Shown piece after piece: positions 49,319-57,720 of a stretch of DNA of 57,720 nt (position 1 is its first letter; every line of letters starts with the position of its first letter). The translations under genes were made by a program, and so were the position numbers. The notes under the pieces were generated by a model that ran no database searches, was not told the DNA's origin, and saw only the letters and a program-made list of their open reading frames with translations. Source of the stretch: JAZDOT01 sp043798355. GTDB taxonomy: Bacteria > Patescibacteriota > Gracilibacteria > Peribacterales > Peribacteraceae. The stretch is from the NCBI GenBank assembly GCA_043798355.1, contig JAZDOT010000028.1, forward strand, positions 1 to 57,720, read 5' to 3'.

Positions 49319-49648
49319 TCACCGGTTCGCGATGGTCCGGAGGATCCAAAGCGCGTCCGCGGCGGTGATCTGGCCGTCCCCGTTCGGATCGGTTTTCAGA
49401 TCATGAGCGGTCGCCTCTTCGTACCCTTCGGCGATCTCGAGTGCCCGGATGGCGTCGTGCACCGTGAGAGAGCCGTCTCCGGTGAGATCGCCCTCGATCT
49501 GGGCGCTCCCTGCACGGATGAGGCTCACCGGCTGCACTTCCCCTGCGGTCTCGATGCCGATCAGGAAAAAACACAGCACGCAGGCGCTGCCGAGTGCCCA
49601 GGTGCGCGCGTTCTTCCGTGAGAAGGTTTGGAGGATGTGTGTGAACAT
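49319..49648 (-). CDS. Dockerin-domain protein with signal anchor
   Basis: This 109-residue protein has an N-terminal hydrophobic helix (TWALGSACVLCFFLIGIETA). A type I-like dockerin follows, with two EF-hand-like calcium loops: GDLTGDGSLTVHDAIRALEI and DPNGDGQITAADALWILRTI, each with the D-x-N/T-x-D-G pattern. Dockerins bind cohesins; the next gene in the operon encodes a cohesin-like domain, so the two may bind each other on the cell surface. The ATG has a full promoter upstream, TTGAGC and TATACT with 17-bp spacing, heading the operon that runs through the macroglobulin gene. Confidence 0.82.
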   Translation of the reverse strand: MFTHILQTFSRKNARTWALGSACVLCFFLIGIETAGEVQPVSLIRAGSAQIEGDLTGDGSLTVHDAIRALEIAEGYEEATAHDLKTDPNGDGQITAADALWILRTIANR

Positions 49649-49656
49649 TTCCTTAC

Positions 49657-49685
49657 AGTATAGGCTTTTTCAGCTTCTCGCTCAA
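49657..49685 (-). promoter_or_regulatory. Promoter of the dockerin-cohesin-cupredoxin-macroglobulin operon
   Basis: On the minus strand TTGAGC (49680-49685), a 17-bp spacer and TATACT (49657-49662) are 8 nt before the ATG at 49648. Confidence 0.7.
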
Positions 49686-49806
49686 TGTGGGGGAATTGAC
49701 TAATAGAGCGATAGTGATTTGGTTGTAATGCTTGGAAGGCGGGCAGCGGAGAGCCTTCGAAAGGATATGGCCTGTAGAGGCGTACCGGCAGTACGCCTCT
49801 CCATGC

Positions 49807-49812
49807 TACACT
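49807..49812 (+). promoter_or_regulatory. holA extended -10 box
   Basis: TGCTACACT (extended -10) ends 7 nt before the GTG at 49820. Confidence 0.5.
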
Positions 49813-49819
49813 CTTCTCC

Positions 49820-50788
49820 GTGAATCAAATCACCCTCCTCACCGGCGAAAATCACTTTGCCATCCGCGAGGAGAAGCAACGGTGGAAGGAGACCTTTCGC
49901 GCGAAGCACGGCGAGGAGAATCTCCGCGTGCTCTCTGCCAGTTCATTGACCCCCAGGGATCTTCTCGAGGAGATCGCGGTGGCTCCGTTCATCGCAGAGC
50001 GACGGCTCGTCGTGGTGGAGGGATTGCTGAAGTGCAGTGCCACCGAGGCGAAAACGATCAAAGATGTCATCCATCCGGGTGTTGTTCTTCTCTTCGTCGT
50101 CCCGCTCGATCCGGAGAAGAGCCGGAAGCCGCCCGTGGCACTGAAGGAGCTCTCGAACATTTCCGAGGTGAAGAGGTTCCCCCGTCTTTCGGGCATGGAG
50201 ATCCGGAGGTGGATGGGGGGCATTCTCGCTCTGAAGCAGGCCAAGATCACTCCCGAGGCTGCCCACCTTCTCCTTGACATCGTTGGAGAGGATCAGGAGG
50301 CGCTTCTGCAGGAATTATCCAAGTTGGCCCTTTATGCTCAGGGGATCATTGATGTGCAGCATGTACAGGATCTGGCAGCTGTCAGCGGGGAGAGGCAGAT
50401 CTGGCACATCATGGATCTCGTGAGTGCAGGCCGCTCTCCGGAGGCCGTTTCCTATGCGGAAAGCCTGTTCCAGCGGGGAACGAGTCCTTTCGATCTGTGG
50501 GGGAGATTGCTCTGGATGACTTCGCAACTCGTTCTCGTGAGCTCTGCACTGCAGGAAGGCGTGACCCAGCCGTTCGCTATCACGAAGCAGACGGGGGTTC
50601 CTCCCCGTACGGTGCAATCGCTCCTCCCGCTTGCGCGCAGATGTTCGCTCCCCCGGCTGAATGCTATCGTGCGGCGCATCGTCGAGTTCGATCACGACCT
50701 CAAGACGGGGGCGCTGCGTTCGTCAGACGGTGCGCCCGAGGAATTGAATGCCGTCATTGATCGGGTGCTGCTGAGCTTTGAGCTTTGA
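49820..50788 (+). CDS. holA: DNA polymerase III delta subunit
   Basis: This 322-residue clamp-loader delta subunit starts MNQITLLTGENHFAIREEKQ. It has VVVEGLLKCSATEAKTIKDV, a central AAA+-like domain without a Walker A, and a C-terminal helical domain (SPFDLWGRLLWMTSQL, then LLPLARRCSLPRLNAIVRRI). This matches HolA in length and order. It opens the beta clamp. The GTG start has TACACT 7 nt upstream. The gene ends in AGCTTTGAGCTTTGAGC, so its last codons (LLSFEL) are made by GAGCTTT heptads. Confidence 0.88.
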   Translation: MNQITLLTGENHFAIREEKQRWKETFRAKHGEENLRVLSASSLTPRDLLEEIAVAPFIAERRLVVVEGLLKCSATEAKTIKDVIHPGVVLLFVVPLDPEKSRKPPVALKELSNISEVKRFPRLSGMEIRRWMGGILALKQAKITPEAAHLLLDIVGEDQEALLQELSKLALYAQGIIDVQHVQDLAAVSGERQIWHIMDLVSAGRSPEAVSYAESLFQRGTSPFDLWGRLLWMTSQLVLVSSALQEGVTQPFAITKQTGVPPRTVQSLLPLARRCSLPRLNAIVRRIVEFDHDLKTGALRSSDGAPEELNAVIDRVLLSFEL

Positions 50789-50805
50789 GCGGTCAGCGCT
50801 TCGCA
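50773..50805 (+). repeat. GAGCTTT heptads at the holA 3' end
   Basis: GAGCTTT, GAGCTTT, GAGCGGT units run across the holA stop codon and join a GTCAGCG heptad. Confidence 0.65.
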
Positions 50806-50824
50806 AAGAGACCGGTGAGGCCAT

Positions 50825-51235
50825 CTACGTTTTCTGCGATGCACTCTCCTCGATGGACTCCAGAATGGATGCCGCCTGCTTCTCCTCGGTATCCCGCGCT
50901 TGCGATTCCACCTGCGTCCGCTCGGACCTTCGCTGCGTGCGCTCTTTGCGCGTCTGTTCGATGACTTTCTCCTGGCCCATCTCCTGGATTTCCTTCGCGT
51001 ACTTCTGGTCGATTTCCTTGAGCTGCCGCCGCTCGGTTTCCAGGATATCCTTCAGGTTGTCCCGCTGCTCCGGTGTCATGACGAGCAGGATGTTGATCCA
51101 GTACTGCCGCTCCTCGTCGTTCATGCTCTCCGAGCCGAGGATGAGAGAGACGAGATCCGGGAACTTTTCCTGAATCTCCGGCGGGATGATGACCGTAGAC
51201 GTTTTCTGCGGAGGAGGGGATGCGGGATCAGCCAT
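50825..51235 (-). CDS. Coiled-coil hypothetical protein
   Basis: This 136-residue protein starts MADPASPPPQKTSTVIIPPE and contains SMNDEERQYWINILLVMTPE, then a long charged helix rich in Lys, Arg and Glu (QLKEIDQKYAKEIQEM on). The helical second half suggests a coiled-coil. I do not recognise a named family, and its function is unknown. It lies between holA (convergent) and greA (same strand, about 130 bp upstream). Confidence 0.65.
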   Translation of the reverse strand: MADPASPPPQKTSTVIIPPEIQEKFPDLVSLILGSESMNDEERQYWINILLVMTPEQRDNLKDILETERRQLKEIDQKYAKEIQEMGQEKVIEQTRKERTQRRSERTQVESQARDTEEKQAASILESIEESASQKT

Positions 51236-51280
51236 AATTGCTCAAAGAGTACAGCGTTGGGGGTTTGGAGTGAAGGGGAA

Positions 51281-51360
51281 AGGAAAGCGAAGAAAGCGAA
51301 AAAAGCGAGGATAGCGAGGATCGTTGATTTCTTTGCTTTCCTGGCTTGCTTCGCTTTCCT
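51281..51360. repeat. Inverted 9-bp repeat hairpin downstream of greA
   Basis: AGGAAAGCGAAG (51281-51292) and CTTCGCTTTCCT (51349-51360) are exact reverse complements, 12 bp each. Period-9 units (GAAAGCGAA, GAAAGCGAA, AAAAGCGAG, GATAGCGAG) lie in the left arm. It may terminate greA. Confidence 0.75.
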
Positions 51361-51367
51361 CCGTCTA

Positions 51368-51904
51368 TCACGCCACTTTCAGCACTTCGTACTTCATACT
51401 CCCTGCCGGAGTGGCAACGGTGACGATATCTCCTTTTCGTGTCCCGATGAGGGCTTTGCCGACGGGCGACTCGTTGCTGATCTTGTGCTCGATGGGGTTG
51501 GCTTCGGTCGAGCCGACGATGGTGTAGGTCTCCGGCTCGTCGTTGTCGGTCTTGTTGCGGACCTGCACCGTTGATCCGATTTCGATCTCCTTCGACTTCT
51601 TGACGTCCGTTTTGTCTGTGATGATCTTCGCGTTCTTGATCTTCTGTTCCAACTCGAGGACGCGCCCCTCGACGAAGGCTTGTTCGTTCTTCGCTTCCTC
51701 GTACTCGGAGTTCTCGGAGAGATCCCCGTAGGAGATGGCCTCCTTCAGGCGTTGCGCGACCTCCTGCCGCCGCACGGTCTTCAGGAAGTCCAGCTCGTCC
51801 TTGAGTTGCTTCAGGCCCTCTTTCGTAACGAGGATCTGGTCGTCCGTGAAGGGACCGCTGCCGGTGGTCTGATCGTCGTCCTGAGGTTGGAAGTCGTCTG
51901 CCAT
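51368..51904 (-). CDS. greA: Transcript cleavage factor GreA
   Basis: This 178-residue protein has the GreA layout. The N-terminal coiled coil contains the motif AISYGDLSENSEYEEAKNEQ, whose acidic tip acts in the polymerase secondary channel. The C-terminal FKBP-like domain has EIEIGSTVQVRN and SPVGKALIGTRKGDIVTV. It rescues backtracked RNA polymerase. The start at 51904 precedes a Gln/Asp-rich segment; upstream in-frame codons come from a hexamer repeat. Gre factors are usually about 158 residues, so the N-terminal 20 residues are an extension. Confidence 0.93.
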   Translation of the reverse strand: MADDFQPQDDDQTTGSGPFTDDQILVTKEGLKQLKDELDFLKTVRRQEVAQRLKEAISYGDLSENSEYEEAKNEQAFVEGRVLELEQKIKNAKIITDKTDVKKSKEIEIGSTVQVRNKTDNDEPETYTIVGSTEANPIEHKISNESPVGKALIGTRKGDIVTVATPAGSMKYEVLKVA

Positions 51905-51905
51905 G

Positions 51906-51945
51906 GGGGATAGGGTTAGGGCTAAGGCTAAGGCTAAGGTTAGAA
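51906..51945. repeat. GGCTAA-type hexamer array upstream of greA
   Basis: Units GGGTTA, GGGCTA, AGGCTA, AGGCTA, AGGTTA repeat at 6 bp. It sits directly before the greA start and overlaps where its promoter should be. Confidence 0.75.
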
Positions 51946-51991
51946 AAGGAGAGGTGCAGGTTAGTGTAGGGTTTTTGAGCAGGGAGGGCAA

Positions 51992-55390
<3,399 letters not shown>

Positions 55391-55485
55391 GTCCGCGCGA
55401 GATTACTGAAGAGAGAGCTTTTCTGCAAGGAGAATCTCAGCCATACATTCTTTTTGGTCGGGATATGACATATTCAAGAATTGGG

Positions 55486-55516
55486 AATTGATAATTGATA
55501 ATTGATAATTGATAAT
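55486..55516 (+). repeat. AATTGAT heptads
   Basis: AATTGGG is followed by four AATTGAT units in the AT-rich divergent region between carB and the SLH gene. Confidence 0.7.
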
Positions 55517-55538
55517 TTCAATCGCCCTTTTTTTCAGT

Positions 55539-56402
55539 ATGTCTGTTCCCCACGTTTTTTCGTTGATGATCCTTGGCGTAAGTATCGCCATTCCGATTTC
55601 GGTATTCGCGTACTCCTCCGATGATTTCCTGCGCGACATCGGTGCGTTTCAGAGTGATCTGAATCAGTCGGAGGAAGAGGGAGAACGCCTCGAGAGCGAT
55701 TGGGGGGCGGAGAGCGCGAAGGAGCTTTTTCCCGAGCGCAGCATGTCCGGTGCGAGTCTCAGCTCCAAGCGGGCGTTCGAAGAAGACAAGACGTACGTCA
55801 CAGTGCGAGTTTCCGGCATTCCCGTTGTGCTGCGTGATGTTCCGAAAGGGGAGTGGTTCGCCCCGTTCATCCGGGATACGGCGGAGAAGGGTATTTTCGA
55901 AGGCTACCGTGATCCGGAGACGGGACCGACCGGCCTCTTCGGTCCTGCGGACAACGTCACGATCGAACAGGTGGCAAAAATTGCAGTGACGGCTGCGGGA
56001 TTGGACGCTTCGGTGTGTGCGGGCTCCGGGACGCTGAAGAATGTTTCTGCGCTGGATCGCTGGTCCGCTCCGTTCATCCGGTGTGCGGAGAACAGCGGCT
56101 GGGCCGTCTTCAGCGACGGATCGGTACCGGTTTCGCGGAGTGCCAGCCGCAGCGAAGTGGTGGTGACGCTCCTGCAGGCCTTCCACGTTCCTGTTCCGGT
56201 TGCGACGGGGAAGAGATTTTCGGATGTGACATCCTCGACGGAATTTGCCGGAGCCCTTGAGAAGGCCGCTTCCGACGGGATCGTCTCCGGATACATGGAC
56301 TTTTCGGGAAAGCCGACGGGGACATTCGGCCCTGCGGATCCGGTGCTGAGGGCGGAGATGGCCAAAATTATATCGTTAGCTGTACAACTGTATGCACGAT
56401 AG
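55539..56402 (+). CDS. SLH-domain surface protein
   Basis: This 287-residue protein has a signal peptide (MSVPHVFSLMILGVSIAIPI, with cleavage predicted after FA). A charged spacer follows, then three S-layer homology domains: DVPKGEWFAPFIRDTAEKG, NVSALDRWSAPFIRCAENSG and FSDVTSSTEFAGALEKAASD, with GYRDPETGPTGLFGPADNVT and GYMDFSGKPTGTFGPADPVL as the repeat tails. SLH domains bind cell-wall polymers, so the protein should be exported and wall-bound. The ATG at 55539 fits the signal peptide; an upstream TTG at 55509 is less likely. No anchored partner domain is present. Confidence 0.88.
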   Translation: MSVPHVFSLMILGVSIAIPISVFAYSSDDFLRDIGAFQSDLNQSEEEGERLESDWGAESAKELFPERSMSGASLSSKRAFEEDKTYVTVRVSGIPVVLRDVPKGEWFAPFIRDTAEKGIFEGYRDPETGPTGLFGPADNVTIEQVAKIAVTAAGLDASVCAGSGTLKNVSALDRWSAPFIRCAENSGWAVFSDGSVPVSRSASRSEVVVTLLQAFHVPVPVATGKRFSDVTSSTEFAGALEKAASDGIVSGYMDFSGKPTGTFGPADPVLRAEMAKIISLAVQLYAR

Positions 56403-56404
56403 TT

Positions 56405-56536
56405 ATTCGAGAGTGTTGAGAGGCGATCAGACATCAGTCGCCGGAGGCGAACCTCGCAAAGAGCGGGCGGTCAGCGAATAGTCTTCAAATCAACGAAGGC
56501 TGACCGCTGCGCGCTGACCCCGCTGTCCGCTTCGCT
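56405..56536. repeat. Inverted heptad element after the SLH gene
   Basis: GGCGGTCAGCGAA on the left and GCTGACCGCTGCGCGCTGAC, then CGCTGTCC, on the right form complementary arms between the SLH gene and the convergent EamA gene. Confidence 0.7.
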
Positions 56537-57529
56537 TTATCGTTGTCCCACTTTCAAGTGGTGCACTTCATGCGCGAGATTACGGAAGATGCCGCGTGCG
56601 TACACGGCGCAGGCGCCTGCGACGATGAGCGTTCCTCCGACGACCTGATACCAGTAGACGGTTTCCCCCAGATAAAGATGTGCGAAGAGGGTGGAACCGG
56701 CGATCGTGAGCGTTCCGAGGAGCGAGACGGTGGTCACGGGGAGGCGTTCGATGGATTCGTAGTAGGAGAACATCATGACGAAGCGGGCGATGAAGCCGTA
56801 GCTGAGGAGCACCGGCAGGAGCGCGAGCGGAAACGCCGCCAGTTCCGCTCTGAACGGATGTGCGATGAACGGGGAAACGAGGAAGAAGCAGGCGATGGCC
56901 ACGCCCGAGCGGACGACGATGATGATCTGGGGCGTGACGGTGCGCAGGTACCGGCTGACGACGGTTGCGCCGACGGCGTAGAGGAGGCAGGAGAGTGTGA
57001 TGAGCATGTCACCGGCGCGCAACGTGAGGCCGTCCGTGAAGCCTTCCAGTGCGACGACGATTACTCCGAAGAGGATGATGCCTCCGCCGACGGCATGGTG
57101 GCTGCTGAACTGCTGCCGCGCGAAGATGACGGCCAGGATGACGAGGAAGAGCATTTCGGTGATGCCGAAGAGCTGTGCATTCACCGCCGAGGTCTGCGCA
57201 AGACCGGCGAACCAGAATGCGGAGGCGACGACGCCGTTCAGGAATCCTGCGATACAGAGGGGGATGATCTCGCGACGTTTTAATTTCATCAGGGTCCGGA
57301 CGATGGGGAGGAATCCGAACGAGAGCACGGCGAACAGGAGCATCATCACCTCACTCATGAACAGCATGGAGAGTGGTGAGAAGACATTCGTCAGCTGCTT
57401 GCCGAAAGCGGATGTAGTGGATCCGGCGAGCACGGTGATGACGAGCGCCATCCAGCCTGAGGAGAGTGTTGTATGTTCGGCCTTTTTCCACAAGCGCAGG
57501 CCCGTGAGAGTGGTTGCGGTGAGTTGCAT
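56537..57529 (-). CDS. EamA/DMT-family transporter, second copy
   Basis: This 330-residue protein has about ten membrane helices in two EamA repeats (GWMALVITVLAGSTTSAFG at the start, ALVITVLAGS; second half from LITLSCLLYAVGATVVSRYL). It differs from the copy at 26.5 kb and is not a recent duplicate. The substrate is unknown. TATAAT lies 11 nt before the ATG at 57529, giving a short leader. Confidence 0.88.
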   Translation of the reverse strand: MQLTATTLTGLRLWKKAEHTTLSSGWMALVITVLAGSTTSAFGKQLTNVFSPLSMLFMSEVMMLLFAVLSFGFLPIVRTLMKLKRREIIPLCIAGFLNGVVASAFWFAGLAQTSAVNAQLFGITEMLFLVILAVIFARQQFSSHHAVGGGIILFGVIVVALEGFTDGLTLRAGDMLITLSCLLYAVGATVVSRYLRTVTPQIIIVVRSGVAIACFFLVSPFIAHPFRAELAAFPLALLPVLLSYGFIARFVMMFSYYESIERLPVTTVSLLGTLTIAGSTLFAHLYLGETVYWYQVVGGTLIVAGACAVYARGIFRNLAHEVHHLKVGQR

Positions 57530-57591
57530 GTGTTATAGGTATTATACACTATTTTGTTGAATTAGGGTAGGTTGGTTGCGGTAACCGCTCA

Positions 57592-57720
57592 CTACCCCTG
57601 CAAGGGCATCAGTCGCCGTAGCTCCCCGAAGTAGTCCTTGGGCTTGCTCCACCAGAGCGTCAGGAGGACGGAGAGGAGCGTCTCCATGATCTGTGCCCCC
57701 TTCTGCGTCCTGCTCCCGAA
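57592..57720 (-). CDS. C-terminal end of a truncated reading frame (possibly a transposase)
   Basis: The minus strand reads FGSRTQKGAQIMETLLSVLL, then WWSKPKDYFGELRRL, ending MPLQG and a stop at 57592-57594. It continues beyond the window. The SRTQKGAQ and METLLSVL spacing recalls the ends of IS66-type transposases, from memory, but 42 residues are too few for a firm call. Confidence 0.4.
   Translation of the reverse strand, partial: FGSRTQKGAQIMETLLSVLLTLWWSKPKDYFGELRRLMPLQG

Overview
The window looks like a chromosome segment from an uncultivated bacterium of the Candidate Phyla Radiation (CPR), most probably a Peregrinibacteria/Peribacteria-type genome. This is inferred from compact housekeeping genes of bacterial type, small CPR-style hypotheticals, and arrays of cysteine-rich zinc-ribbon proteins. 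Protein-guided starts mostly lack a Shine-Dalgarno sequence and instead have a -10 promoter box directly upstream. TGA is used as a normal stop (for example in ATGA start/stop overlaps), so the Gracilibacteria-type recoding is not in use. GC is high, apart from one AT-rich gene next to a tRNA.

Layout. 0-7.4 kb: a RelE-type toxin-antitoxin pair, ybaB, mltG, a large protein of unknown function, an alternative sigma-70-like factor, two small proteins and a LOG-family protein. 7.4-18.1 kb: der, leuS, an RsmB/F methyltransferase, dnaG-rpoD (the classical primase/sigma pairing), a membrane gene split at a poly-G tract, and a DUF378-like protein. 18.2-27.6 kb: a UvrD-type helicase fused to a nuclease domain, rdgB, ftsK, an RmlD-like reductase, a P-loop kinase/dCMP deaminase fusion and an EamA transporter. 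27.6-29.2 kb: a structured intergenic region, an alpha-solenoid protein, tRNA-Tyr and a small hydrophobic protein. 29.4-49.7 kb: a cell-surface block consisting of pbpC (PBP1C), four tandem cysteine-rich paralogues plus the relic of a fifth, two further toxin-antitoxin-like pairs, and an operon encoding a dockerin protein, a cohesin-like protein, a degenerate cupredoxin and a giant alpha-2-macroglobulin. 49.8-57.7 kb: holA, a coiled-coil protein, greA, carB, an SLH-domain surface protein, an EamA transporter and a truncated reading frame at the edge.

Four signals stand out. (1) At least 16 start codons lie exactly 6 nt after a TANNNT-like -10 box, which predicts transcripts that begin at the start codon (leaderless mRNA). 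(2) Degenerate tandem repeats with a period of 6, 7 or 9 bp, often forming inverted arms, lie between genes. Related repeats and two palindromic families are also inserted in frame inside der, leuS, rsmB/F, rdgB and carB, resembling Rickettsia palindromic elements. (3) The cysteine-rich paralogues share identical promoters and nearly identical C-termini but have diverged cores, and one copy has collapsed to its two ends around a palindromic repeat. (4) The dockerin/cohesin-like/cupredoxin/macroglobulin operon lies near pbpC, suggesting a surface-exposed defence or adhesion apparatus. All functional statements are from reading the sequence; no database search was run.
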